Positions 5,077 to 12,334 of a DNA stretch of 21,056 nucleotides are shown here, one piece after another. Under the pieces are notes generated by a model. It was not told the DNA's origin and ran no database searches. It worked only from the letters and a program-made list of their open reading frames with translations. This stretch comes from a virus. The DNA lies in the IMG/VR virus record IMGVR_UViG_3300032322_001863, positions 1 to 21,056 of that record. One strand, 5' to 3'. Position 1 is the stretch's first letter. Each line of letters starts with the position of its first letter. The translations under genes were made by a program, and so were the position numbers.

Positions 5077-5445
5077 ATGACCGATATCTATGAACAGCAC
5101 CGCGCCAGCTTCCCGCATGTTTCCGCGTTTGTGGTGATGCACGGATCCAGACATGTGGGCTCAATTGCCTTCAAATTCCCGCGTGACGGCGCCGGCCGTC
5201 TGTATGCATATGTCCATTGGTTCGGCGTGCCTATGGTGCGCGGCTATGCTGGCGGCTATGGCTACGACAAAAAGTCCGCCGCGTGCTCTAGCGCCGCACG
5301 CAAGATGCCGGAGCACCTGCCGGAAGGCTACGACGGCGCGGACGACGTCTACGGCCGTTTCGTTGACGCCCTGAGGCGTGATGATGGCCAGGAGTGGCAC
5401 AACCACTTGCGCAAGGCGGGCTTTGACGTTCTGCAGGCGGTGTGA
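5077..5445 (+). CDS. Hypothetical phage protein
   Basis: A 122-aa protein with a clear ribosome site (AAGGGAGA, 6 nt before the ATG). Its centre, RGYAGGYGYDKKSAACSSAA, resembles from memory a Gly/Tyr-rich segment in uncharacterised phage proteins, followed by an acidic helical tail (DGADDVYGRFVDALR...). I know no function. The N-terminal half alternates hydrophobic residues as beta strands would (VSAFVVMHGSRHVGSIAFKF). The stop overlaps a possible GTG start of the next gene, so the downstream genes are probably co-translated. Confidence 0.75.
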   Translation: MTDIYEQHRASFPHVSAFVVMHGSRHVGSIAFKFPRDGAGRLYAYVHWFGVPMVRGYAGGYGYDKKSAACSSAARKMPEHLPEGYDGADDVYGRFVDALRRDDGQEWHNHLRKAGFDVLQAV

Positions 5446-5447
5446 CC

Positions 5448-5636
5448 ATGACATTGGATCAATTCGCCCGCGACTATGTCGCAACGCTCAACGCTCCGGC
5501 TAATGGCTTGGGCCAGCATGTCCACCCGACGCACGGCCGCTCTGACGTCATGCTGTACCGCATGGTAAAGACATATGGCGACGCCGCGGCGCACGCGGCA
5601 ATTGACGCCGCATTTGCAAAGTCGCGCACGGCATGA
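5448..5636 (+). CDS. Small hypothetical protein
   Basis: A 62-aa protein (MTLDQFARDYVATLNAPANG, ending IDAAFAKSRTA), helical at both ends. I prefer the ATG at 5448. A GTG at 5442 is in frame, overlaps the upstream stop as GTGA and would add two residues, so the start is uncertain by two codons. No family is recognised. It ends in an ATGA overlap with the 31-aa membrane peptide, which supports translation of both. Confidence 0.6.
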   Translation: MTLDQFARDYVATLNAPANGLGQHVHPTHGRSDVMLYRMVKTYGDAAAHAAIDAAFAKSRTA

Positions 5637-5728
5637 CTGACGCCCTTTACCTCGCCCTGCAGCTCGCCAAGGTCGCGCTTGTGTGCGGCGGCGCCTATGC
5701 CTTCACCTGGTTCATGCTCGCTATCTGA
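5633..5728 (+). CDS. 31-aa single-pass membrane peptide
   Basis: The peptide starts MTDALYLALQLAKVALVCGG and continues AYAFTWFMLAI, nearly all hydrophobic and long enough for one transmembrane helix. The ATG overlaps the previous stop (ATGA), good evidence of coupling. It has no recognised family. Tiny membrane peptides in phage early operons often act on host membrane functions; for this one that is only a possibility. Confidence 0.5.
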   Translation: MTDALYLALQLAKVALVCGGAYAFTWFMLAI

Positions 5729-5742
5729 CGGGGAACTCGACC

Positions 5743-5766
5743 GCCGGCGCACCATGCGGCGCCGGC
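5743..5766 (+). terminator. GC-rich hairpin between genes
   Basis: An 8-bp perfect stem (GCCGGCGC with GCGCCGGC) and an 8-nt loop, in the 68-bp gap after the 31-aa peptide. A second short stem (GCGGG-CAAT-CCCGC) follows at 5769-5782, immediately before the ribosome site of the next gene. There is no T-tract; a processing or attenuation role is as likely as termination. Confidence 0.35.
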
Positions 5767-5796
5767 GTGCGGGCAATCCCGCCCGGAGGAAATACA

Positions 5797-6138
5797 ATGA
5801 AATACGTTTATGTGCCGCTCACGATCGGCATCTACCGCTATGTGCCGGTCACGATCGGCATCTACCGCGGCGACGTCCACTTGGTGGACGTCGATTGCGA
5901 GGCCCGCGTAGAATATGAATTGCCGGACGGCCGCGCGGGCGTGCTGGATTGGGACGTGACCGCGTTTCACTTTACGGACATGTACGACGGCCGGCAGGTC
6001 TATCACGAACTCGGCAAGACGGATCCGCTTTTCAAAGACCTGTATGACCACATGGACCGTGAATGGATCCACGACCAGGCGCGCGAAATGCTCGCGGCGG
6101 ATGGCCTCTGTGATCTTTACATGGACCCGGACCTGTGA
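5797..6138 (+). CDS. Hypothetical protein with an internal 10-aa duplication
   Basis: A 113-aa acidic protein. The start at 5797 has a strong ribosome site (GGAGGAAA, 5-6 nt before the ATG); an upstream ATG in the same frame at 5683 lies within another gene and is rejected. Residues 5-14 (YVPLTIGIYR) and 15-24 (YVPVTIGIYR) come from a 30-bp tandem duplication with one base changed. The rest (RVEYELPDGRAGVLDWDVTA...) is unrecognised. It ends in a GTGA overlap with the next gene. The duplication may add a beta strand to the N-terminus. Confidence 0.7.
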   Translation: MKYVYVPLTIGIYRYVPVTIGIYRGDVHLVDVDCEARVEYELPDGRAGVLDWDVTAFHFTDMYDGRQVYHELGKTDPLFKDLYDHMDREWIHDQAREMLAADGLCDLYMDPDL

Positions 6139-6305
6139 CGCGGCCGTTGTACGACGCCCGCGGGCTTGTGCCAGACCCGCAACGGCTCGCGGACGCGCGT
6201 CACGTCACGCGCGACCCGGTAACAGATGAAATATCATGGCCGCCGTCGCGCATGGCGGACGTGCTGCGTGAGCTCAAACTGATAGACGAGGAGACAGACA
6301 CATGA
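6135..6305 (+). CDS. 56-aa hypothetical protein starting with GTG
   Basis: A GTG at 6135 overlaps the upstream stop (GTGA), and the frame ends in an ATGA overlap with the next ATG, filling exactly the gap between two genes. The product begins MTRPLYDARGLVPDPQRLAD and ends ADVLRELKLIDEETDT. Its central PVTDEISWPPSRMADVLREL stretch looks like a small structured domain. I recognise no family. It is too short for a length-filtered gene call, but the tight fit on both sides makes it credible. Confidence 0.65.
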   Translation: MTRPLYDARGLVPDPQRLADARHVTRDPVTDEISWPPSRMADVLRELKLIDEETDT

Positions 6306-6541
6306 GCGACTACACATACCTGAACCAACTGACCGTTGAGGACCTGCTCGACCACGCGCGCGAGGCCGGACCGGATAACCATCTGGTTCGCGCCCTTGCG
6401 GACCGGCTTGAGGAATACGCCGACGCCTATGACACGGTGAACAGCCTGGAAGCCGAATTGGCGGACGCCAACCAACGCGCCGACGGCTGGCGCGAGGAAG
6501 CGCAGGCGGTGCAGCGCCAGCTCGACCAGGTGCGCGGATGA
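6302..6541 (+). CDS. Small acidic coiled-coil protein
   Basis: A 79-aa protein, strongly acidic, with ribosome site GAGGAGA upstream. Residues 40-77 (DTVNSLEAELADANQRADGW, then REEAQAVQRQLDQV) show heptad-like spacing of Leu, Ala and Val and probably form a coiled coil. Small proteins of this type are common next to the NARLIAAAPDLLEAL family gene that follows, which it overlaps by 4 nt (ATGA). The function is unknown. Confidence 0.7.
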   Translation: MSDYTYLNQLTVEDLLDHAREAGPDNHLVRALADRLEEYADAYDTVNSLEAELADANQRADGWREEAQAVQRQLDQVRG

Positions 6542-6843
6542 GCAAGCACACGCCAGGGCCTTGGACGTTTGGGCATTGGGGTGATGACTTTTGGGTCGGC
6601 CCTGACAGTAGCGGCTTGACCCAGAAAGTTGCCCGCGTGACATGGGGCATGGGTGAGGAGCGCGAAGAGGGGCGGGAGAACGCCCGCCTGATAGCGGCAG
6701 CGCCTGATCTGCTGGAGGCTTTGACGGATGTGCTGCCGCTGGCAGAAAGCTATCTCAACATGATGCCGGATCGACACGGCATTCACATCCCGAAACTGAA
6801 GCGCGCCCTCGCCGCAATCGCCAAAGCGGAGGCCACCGAATGA
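6538..6843 (+). CDS. Conserved phage protein of the MSKHTPGPW family
   Basis: A 101-aa protein with two hallmarks of a very widespread but uncharacterised phage family: the N-terminal MSKHTPGPWTFGHWGDDFWV and the central NARLIAAAPDLLEAL. The family is recognised from memory. Members sit among early small genes of many temperate and lytic phages; no biochemical role is known to me. It overlaps the genes on both sides by ATGA junctions, so it belongs to one translational run. Confidence 0.85.
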   Translation: MSKHTPGPWTFGHWGDDFWVGPDSSGLTQKVARVTWGMGEEREEGRENARLIAAAPDLLEALTDVLPLAESYLNMMPDRHGIHIPKLKRALAAIAKAEATE

Positions 6844-7049
6844 ACCCTAACCGCGCCTATTGGGCGGCCCATTGCGCTGCGTTCTCAGACGGTCGCCTGC
6901 GCCGCTTCATCAACGAGACCGACCGCCTGCGGGACCACTACGCGACCGCGCAACAAGCCGCGGAAGCGGAAGCCCGCTACCGCAACCTCATCAAAGAAAA
7001 GGCCGCCCTCGCGGGCGGCCAGTCAACTCTAGGGAGGAAACAGCCTTGA
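6840..7049 (+). CDS. Small hypothetical helical protein
   Basis: A 69-aa protein, basic, with a likely long helix (INETDRLRDHYATAQQAAEA...KEKAAL). It overlaps the upstream gene (ATGA) and the TTG start of the DnaA-like gene (TTGA). Its 3' end contains an 8-bp GC hairpin (7001-7020) placed 10 nt before the ribosome site of the next gene. No family is recognised. Confidence 0.65.
   Translation: MNPNRAYWAAHCAAFSDGRLRRFINETDRLRDHYATAQQAAEAEARYRNLIKEKAALAGGQSTLGRKQP
7001..7020 (+). promoter_or_regulatory. GC hairpin just upstream of the DnaA-like gene
   Basis: GGCCGCCC pairs perfectly with GGGCGGCC across a TCGC loop. It lies inside the end of the 69-aa gene and ends 10 nt before the AGGGAGGAAA ribosome site. 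It uses the same GGGCGGC core as the hairpins at 4012 and 5020. It could modulate translation of the DnaA-like gene or stabilise the transcript. Confidence 0.4.
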
Positions 7050-7513
7050 CCTATCATGAGCAGGCCCTTGATGCAACAGAGATCGAGCGCCGCCTGTGCG
7101 CGTACCTCGATGACCTGGTCCAGCTTGCCGGCGGCCCGCTGACCGTCTGGCGCGTCGCCCGCGTCGCAATGGAGCGCCTGCGGTACGCCGCCGGTGCGCC
7201 GCTGGACGAGCCGGTGACGCAACCGATCGTCAAGCCCGAGGCGGTGCTGACGGCCGTCGCCACGGCCCATGGCCTGACGGTGGACGACCTGCGCAACCTC
7301 GACCGCTCGCGCCGGGTCAGCGCCGCGCGCCACCACGCGGCATGGGAGCTTCGCCTGCGGCGGCCCGACCTGCCGCTGGTCAAAGTCGGCGCACACCTGA
7401 ACCGGCTGGACCATGCCACAATGATCAACAGCCTGCGGCGGTTTCAGGGCTACATCATGACCGGCCAATACGCGGCAGAGCGCGCCCAGGTGGAGCGCGC
7501 CCTGTCATGCTGA
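7046..7513 (+). CDS. DnaA domain IV-like DNA-binding protein
   Basis: A 155-aa protein whose residues 65-135 resemble domain IV of the replication initiator DnaA, the part that reads DnaA boxes. An N-terminal helix (VLTAVATAHGLTVDDL) is followed by the basic loop NLDRSRRVSAARHHAAWEL, then LVKVGAHLNRLDHATMINSL. The last corresponds to the helix-turn-helix and R-D-H-T/S-T signature of DnaA, here L-D-H-A-T. There is no AAA+ ATPase domain. The start is TTG at 7046 with a near-perfect ribosome site AGGGAGGAAA and a TTGA overlap upstream. It may bind phage origin or promoter sites, or compete with host DnaA. Confidence 0.75.
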   Translation: MTYHEQALDATEIERRLCAYLDDLVQLAGGPLTVWRVARVAMERLRYAAGAPLDEPVTQPIVKPEAVLTAVATAHGLTVDDLRNLDRSRRVSAARHHAAWELRLRRPDLPLVKVGAHLNRLDHATMINSLRRFQGYIMTGQYAAERAQVERALSC

Positions 7514-7566
7514 TACTGATCGCGGTTCTATTGGCGGCCCTTGTGGCCGCCTGGCTCGACCTTTAG
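7507..7566 (+). CDS. 19-aa hydrophobic peptide at the operon end
   Basis: The frame MLILIAVLLAALVAAWLDL is one transmembrane-like helix. Its ATG lies within the last codons of the DnaA-like gene, and it ends 4 nt into the convergent primase-helicase gene. It contains a 7-bp hairpin (GGCGGCC-CTTGT-GGCCGCC, 7533-7551) that could also act between the convergent operons. There is no independent proof of translation. The composition is too uniformly hydrophobic to be a random frame, but the length makes the call tentative. Confidence 0.35.
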   Translation: MLILIAVLLAALVAAWLDL

Positions 7567-9869
7567 GACTTCACGACGGTAAGACCCGGACCTGCGGCGT
7601 GCTCGACCATGCGCCGCAGGTCGCTCTTTGTGTAGTTGCGCGTCATGTCCTCGCGTGCCCAGATGTTCTTTTTCGTTTGGAACTCGGCCGATTTGACCGC
7701 GCCCAGGTCGATCCAGCCCGCCTCCTTGAGCCCATGCAGCAGCGCCGCCTGTGGCAGCTTAACGCCACCGGGCGCGCCCTGCTGGAGCGCATTGCAAAGC
7801 CTGTGGAACGGGGAGGCGATGACGCCGGCGGCAAACTCAGGCGATGGCCGCATGACCTGCTCGATGACATAGCTCTCCGCCATGCTGCGGCCCGTCTCGA
7901 TCAGGCGCGTCCGATAGTCGGTCCAAGGCGGCATTGCCTTGGGGCTGAACGCCGACACGTCCCGCACCTTGAGCCATCGCGCGACCGTCTGGAGCCCGCC
8001 GCCCTTGTACCAGCCCCAGAGCACCGCGGCGTCAGCCTTGGTCATGCGCGGCGCATAGGACCAGACACAAAACCAGCGCCGGTCCTGCGTCGGAAGCGTG
8101 ATCGGCACGGGGTCATTGGTGAAGGCCAGCACGAACAGGCGGTTGACCATGTCATACGGGTGCAGGCCCTTGCGCTCGATGGTCAGCGTATCGGGCGGGG
8201 CGGCGATGATCGGCTTAAGCTTGTTCGACAGCGCCCGGCGCTCCTTCGCCTCCGGCTCCTTCAACTCATTCAGGATCAGGATTTCGCTTTCCAAGGCATA
8301 GCCCCAGCGCGAATTGATGCCGTCGGCGTCAACAAGCCCCCGGTTCCGCAGGTTCGGCCCGCAGACCGACCAGATGAACGGGAACCAGAGCGTGTCTTTA
8401 CCGCAACCTTCGTCGCCGCCATGCAACACGGCGTGATTGATCTTCACCTCCGGGTGCTGGAGCTTGTAGGCCATCACGTCCAGGACGTGCTCGCGCTCGA
8501 CCGGGTCGGGGATCAGCAGCTCGGCGTGGGCCAGCCATGGCGCGACATCGCCCGGCGCACCTTCGCCCAGGTCCGGCCGCGCGTCAACCCAGCGGTTGCC
8601 GTAGACCTCGCCGTCGCGCGCCACCAGCACGCTCTCGCCGGCGGCGTAGGTCAGACCGCGCAGCACCCGCGCCCCGGACGCCTGGCGGTTTTCGTCGTAG
8701 CATGTCGCGGCCTCGATCTTGCGCTGGTTGTGGATCGACTTGCAGTCAACGTGCCGGAACACTGCGTTGAACGCGCCGCGCGTCATGTCGCGACGGTCGA
8801 CCATGTCGAAATAAGCGTCATCCTCGACGATGTAGGCGAAACGTGAATACCACTCTCGCTTGGTCAGGCGGCCTAGTTCCTTGCGGTCCACCTCGGCCAC
8901 GACCTCGGCGGCGGTGTCGGGGAACGCCTCGGTCGGCTGGATCGCCGCGGCGACCTTGGCCATGCGCTCGGCCACCAGTTCCTCCCGGAAGCCCGCCTGC
9001 ACGGTCGGCCCGCCCTGCTCGGCCACCCACGCGAGGAATGCGTTGCTGTCGAGGTGCTCGCAGTGGGCGTGGTAGCAGCAGAACGCCCGGTTGACGGGCG
9101 AGTAACGGCCCTCGATCTGGCCATCCGTATGTTCGTGATTGTTCGGGCAGACGATGCCGCACCAGCCCTCGCGGTTGACCTGCGAGAGCACCAGCCCCTG
9201 GTCGGAAAGCCACTTCAGCACGCTGTCGGACCCGGTGTCGCGCAGTCGGATGACCTGCGGCCCGGCGCTGTCGGCGGGCGCCGGCGTGACGCCCAGGCCC
9301 TCGCAGATCTGCGGCAGCGTGTACTCGCGGTCAGGATGGAACTCGACCAGACGGGCCTCGAACCCGTCCCGCCCCGGCTTCATGTTTGGCGAGCCCGGCA
9401 GGCGGCAGTTCCTGACGGCATTGGTGGCGCCGGGGTCGGTGTAGCCCGCCTCGGCAATGGCCGTGATGGCCGCGACGAACTCGCCCTTGCTCGGCTGCTC
9501 CTTGAATGCGTAGCCCCACTGGCAGTTGCCGGGCGACGTCTCGACGATCCACGTCGGCGGCACGGGCGGCGTTTTCGACTTCGTGCCGATGTCGTCCAGC
9601 ATCATGAACAGGACATATTCGCAGTTGGCAGCACTTGCTGACGGCTTGCCGTCCGTGAAGCGGTCGATGATGAACGAGCCCGTATTGATGAACCAGCTCT
9701 CGCCTTCCTTGCGCTTGCGCGACGGCAGGAATGCGGGCCACGTGAATTTCGGCGTGCCATCGCGATGGGTTGCCTGCACGCCGTCACGCATGACGGCTTT
9801 CTGGCGCACGATCAGAGCGGTCTCGCCCGGTGGGGCCAAGGCCGTCAGGTAGTCAAGCAGGTCTGTCAT
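7563..9869 (-). CDS. Primase-helicase (DUF5906/D5-like ATPase)
   Basis: A 768-aa protein that probably primes and unwinds phage DNA. The N-terminal 200 residues look like an archaeo-eukaryotic primase-type domain (YVLFMMLDDIGT at 85-96, ETSPGNCQWGYAF at 110-122, RNCRLPGSPNMK at 153-164). Residues 237-270 hold a likely zinc finger (CPNNHEH...CCYHAHC). The C-terminal helicase half has Walker A GGDEGCGKDT at 484-493 and Walker B LILNELKE at 531-538, with Asn in the usual first acidic position. I chose the ATG at 9869 for its ribosome site GAGGAAAC and because the longer frame overlaps the transglycosylase gene. It ends the replication operon. Confidence 0.88.
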   Translation of the reverse strand: MTDLLDYLTALAPPGETALIVRQKAVMRDGVQATHRDGTPKFTWPAFLPSRKRKEGESWFINTGSFIIDRFTDGKPSASAANCEYVLFMMLDDIGTKSKTPPVPPTWIVETSPGNCQWGYAFKEQPSKGEFVAAITAIAEAGYTDPGATNAVRNCRLPGSPNMKPGRDGFEARLVEFHPDREYTLPQICEGLGVTPAPADSAGPQVIRLRDTGSDSVLKWLSDQGLVLSQVNREGWCGIVCPNNHEHTDGQIEGRYSPVNRAFCCYHAHCEHLDSNAFLAWVAEQGGPTVQAGFREELVAERMAKVAAAIQPTEAFPDTAAEVVAEVDRKELGRLTKREWYSRFAYIVEDDAYFDMVDRRDMTRGAFNAVFRHVDCKSIHNQRKIEAATCYDENRQASGARVLRGLTYAAGESVLVARDGEVYGNRWVDARPDLGEGAPGDVAPWLAHAELLIPDPVEREHVLDVMAYKLQHPEVKINHAVLHGGDEGCGKDTLWFPFIWSVCGPNLRNRGLVDADGINSRWGYALESEILILNELKEPEAKERRALSNKLKPIIAAPPDTLTIERKGLHPYDMVNRLFVLAFTNDPVPITLPTQDRRWFCVWSYAPRMTKADAAVLWGWYKGGGLQTVARWLKVRDVSAFSPKAMPPWTDYRTRLIETGRSMAESYVIEQVMRPSPEFAAGVIASPFHRLCNALQQGAPGGVKLPQAALLHGLKEAGWIDLGAVKSAEFQTKKNIWAREDMTRNYTKSDLRRMVEHAAGPGLTVVKS

Positions 9870-9886
9870 TGTTTCCTCGGGGGTTT

Positions 9887-10303
9887 TTATCGTGTGACCT
9901 TGCGGGCGTAGGCTTGGATCGACTTCGGAATGCGCTTCCACTTGAGGACGCCAAACCCGCCGTTGTGGCAGGCGGCGGCGCGGAACTGGTTGCCCTTGGC
10001 CCCGCGGTAGCAAACCGCCAGGTGCTTCATGCCGGCGCTGGTCTGGGTGGCGCAGGACGCATTGCGGACGTTCTTGTAGCCCAGCCCGGCGGCAGTCCGG
10101 GGCAGCACCTGCAACGGCCCCCGCTCACCTGCGGCACCCACGCGGCCGCACCTGATACCACTCTCGACGCGGGCCACGCGCAGCGCGAAGGACTGCGGCA
10201 CGCCGTGCTTGTGCGCCATCTGCTTCACGATGCCCGTCGCATCCGCTGCCTGTACGGCCGATGTAGCGATGGCGAGTGCCGTCACGGCAATAATAAATCT
10301 CAT
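9887..10303 (-). CDS. Secreted lytic transglycosylase (SLT-like)
   Basis: A 138-aa protein with a signal peptide (MRFIIAVTALAIATSAVQA, likely cleaved after residue 19) and a lysozyme-like SLT domain. Catalytic Glu47 lies in RVARVESGIRCG, followed by GERGPLQVLPRTAAGLGY (59-76) and the ACHNGG loop (111-116). Four or more Cys suggest disulfides in the periplasm. It would cleave peptidoglycan glycan strands. The start at 10303 is 2 nt after the polymerase stop, with ribosome site AAAGGG inside the polymerase end. A much longer frame upstream covers polymerase DNA and is rejected. A cell-wall enzyme between polymerase and primase-helicase is an odd place. Confidence 0.88.
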   Translation of the reverse strand: MRFIIAVTALAIATSAVQAADATGIVKQMAHKHGVPQSFALRVARVESGIRCGRVGAAGERGPLQVLPRTAAGLGYKNVRNASCATQTSAGMKHLAVCYRGAKGNQFRAAACHNGGFGVLKWKRIPKSIQAYARKVTR

Positions 10304-10305
10304 GA

Positions 10306-12294
10306 TTAACCCTTTCCGTATCTGTCCATAATCGAGGCTTCGGCTGCCAGCGGCAGGCCCTCGGCCCATGCAGGCGGCGTGCTCATCACCCGCTGCATCT
10401 GTTCGAGCACTTTTTCGGGCTGGTCCGTTTCGATGACGATCTCGTCGTGGACATGCAGCACCACGTCCGGCAGTTGCCGCAACGCATGACGGAGAATGTC
10501 GGCGGCGGTGGCCTGCGTGATGTTCTCGCAGGCCAGACCCTTCCAGAGCCGCGCGCGGGGCCACTGCTTGGCGTCCGCTGCGGGCTTCCACGCCGCCTTG
10601 GCATAGGTCACGCCATCCTCCTCCAAAAGAGCATGAGGATAACAGAGCACGCGACCGCTCGGCAACAAGTACCAAAGATGAACGCCATCGTAATAATATG
10701 TAACGCGGCCCGCTACCATTTGTGTCTTGGGGTTGCGGATCGCGCGCGTATAGGCCACCTCCAGATCGAACCAGTAGGGCGCGGCCCATGCGTTGGCGCG
10801 GCGCCAGCCGTCCACCATCTTGCGGGCCTCGCTCTCGGGCAAAACGATGCCGTAGGCGCGGCCCATGGCAGCGAAGGCTCCGACGCCGCCGGCGAAGCCG
10901 CAGGCAAGCTCCTGCACCTTGCCGACCTGGCGCATGTCGCTGAACGTCTTGTCCTTGGCGCGGTGACCGTCAAGGATCGTCTGGTACGGCGTTTGAAACG
11001 TCGCGGCAGCATTGTAGCAGTAGACATCCTCGCCATTGCGGAACAGGTCCAGCTTGCCCTCGCCGGGCTTGCCGCTGCACCATGGCGTGACGCGGGCCTC
11101 GATGGACGACCAGTCGGCCACGACGAATTTCTTGCCTTCGGCGGGGATCAGCGCCGGGCGCAGCATGGACTTGAGCACGTCGGTCACGCGCTTGCCGAAT
11201 TGCGGCACGATGGCGTGACGGCGCACCATGGCCTGCCGGGTCAGTTCAGGCTCGGCGGCGCACTTTCGGGGGAAGTTGTGGACCTGGAGGCCATAAGACG
11301 AAGCTCGTCCTGTAGCTGCGCCGCCACAGAATACAAACGCACCCCGGACGCGACCGTCGAGATCATCTGCGAGCGATGCAGCTCGCTCAAACTTCGCCAC
11401 GGACGATGCCCAGACATCGTCCGCGCACTGCACCACCTCAAGGACTTCCGGTGAGATTTCATCAGGGTTCTCCATCGCCAGCAGGTTGGCACGCACGGCC
11501 TTGTCGATACTAACCTTCGCCTCGCCGTCCTTCCAGACCGTCATCAGCCTGCGGGCTTCCGGCCCGACACGCTCCCAGACCCACTCCCTCATGCGCGGGC
11601 TGCGGATGCTGGTCAAGCCCGTGATCTCGCGGAACGTGATCTCGATTTCATCCAGTTCGGCTGCCGCATAGGCGACCGCCGCCTTGGCCAGCGGCACGTC
11701 CAGCCGGACGCCGCGGTCGTTGATGCGCTCGTTGATGTGGTAGTCGGCCAGTTCCTCGTCCGTCAGGTCGCGCATGGCCTTGGAGAAGGCCCGCATGGCC
11801 AGCACGTCCTGCTCGCAGTAGCGGATCATCTCGGCCATCAGGTCGGCGTCCTCGCGGAATTGCCCGTCTGCCTGCGGCACGGACAGCGCGCGGATGAGTG
11901 CCGCGCCCCGGTGGTCCTTCTTCATGGACGCCCCCGCGAAGCGGCCCACGTCCTCCAGAGAGCCTGGCGCGCAGTTGGCGCGGGCCTGCGTCGCGGTGCA
12001 GTAGAACTGCTCCAGCGCGGGCTCGGGCACCTTGAAATCAGGACAGATCACATACCAGAACAGCAGCCGCTCGAACGCAGCGTTGTGGGCGCGGATCTGT
12101 ACGCCGGACAGAATTGCGTCAGAAACTTTCTGCGGAAAGGACTGGTCGGGCGTCCATGTGATCACGTCTTCGTCATCGAAGGCGTAGGACATGCACAGCA
12201 CCTCGGTGCTGGCGTCCTGCATATAGTTGTAAACGCCGCGCCCCGGCAGGTCGCAGCGGCTGCGGGTCTCGAAGTCAAGCCAAAGTGTGTTCAT
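10306..12294 (-). CDS. Family A DNA polymerase with 3'-5' exonuclease
   Basis: A 662-aa replicative polymerase. The exonuclease domain shows LDFETRS (6-12), AHNAAFE (69-75) and YCEQD (159-163), the DEDDy set, so proofreading should be active. The polymerase domain shows GRASSYGLQVHNFPR (329-343), motif A VADWSSIEARV (392-402; catalytic Asp394), motif B RQVGKVQELACGFAGG (455-470) and motif C HVHDEIV (614-620). Motif A differs from the E. coli PolI form (D-Y-S-Q-I-E), as in many phage enzymes. There is no 5'-3' nuclease domain. The ATG has no visible Shine-Dalgarno sequence and lies 11 nt after a strong hairpin, so its translation may be regulated. Confidence 0.95.
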   Translation of the reverse strand: MNTLWLDFETRSRCDLPGRGVYNYMQDASTEVLCMSYAFDDEDVITWTPDQSFPQKVSDAILSGVQIRAHNAAFERLLFWYVICPDFKVPEPALEQFYCTATQARANCAPGSLEDVGRFAGASMKKDHRGAALIRALSVPQADGQFREDADLMAEMIRYCEQDVLAMRAFSKAMRDLTDEELADYHINERINDRGVRLDVPLAKAAVAYAAAELDEIEITFREITGLTSIRSPRMREWVWERVGPEARRLMTVWKDGEAKVSIDKAVRANLLAMENPDEISPEVLEVVQCADDVWASSVAKFERAASLADDLDGRVRGAFVFCGGAATGRASSYGLQVHNFPRKCAAEPELTRQAMVRRHAIVPQFGKRVTDVLKSMLRPALIPAEGKKFVVADWSSIEARVTPWCSGKPGEGKLDLFRNGEDVYCYNAAATFQTPYQTILDGHRAKDKTFSDMRQVGKVQELACGFAGGVGAFAAMGRAYGIVLPESEARKMVDGWRRANAWAAPYWFDLEVAYTRAIRNPKTQMVAGRVTYYYDGVHLWYLLPSGRVLCYPHALLEEDGVTYAKAAWKPAADAKQWPRARLWKGLACENITQATAADILRHALRQLPDVVLHVHDEIVIETDQPEKVLEQMQRVMSTPPAWAEGLPLAAEASIMDRYGKG

Positions 12295-12304
12295 GATGAT
12301 GGTC

Positions 12305-12334
12305 GGGGCGCGATCTCGGCAGAAACCGCGCCCC
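12305..12334 (-). promoter_or_regulatory. Hairpin directly upstream of the polymerase gene
   Basis: An 8-bp perfect stem (GGGGCGCG with CGCGCCCC) around a 14-nt loop fills most of the 47-bp gap between the 212-aa gene and the polymerase ATG. No purine-rich ribosome site is visible between it and the ATG. It could limit read-through or translation of the polymerase, or shield the mRNA end. Confidence 0.5.

Noticed and set aside
7599-8846. 415-aa plus-strand ORF antisense to the primase-helicase
   Set aside because: It is an Arg/Ala/Val-rich shadow of a GC-rich gene, without motifs or ribosome site, while the minus strand shows clear primase and helicase motifs.
10304-10789. N-terminal extension of the transglycosylase ORF
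   Set aside because: It would overlap the polymerase palm region in another frame. The signal peptide at the 10303 start shows where the protein begins.
10447-11454. 335-aa plus-strand ORF antisense to the DNA polymerase
   Set aside because: All polymerase motifs are on the minus strand; the antisense frame has no domain and atypical composition.
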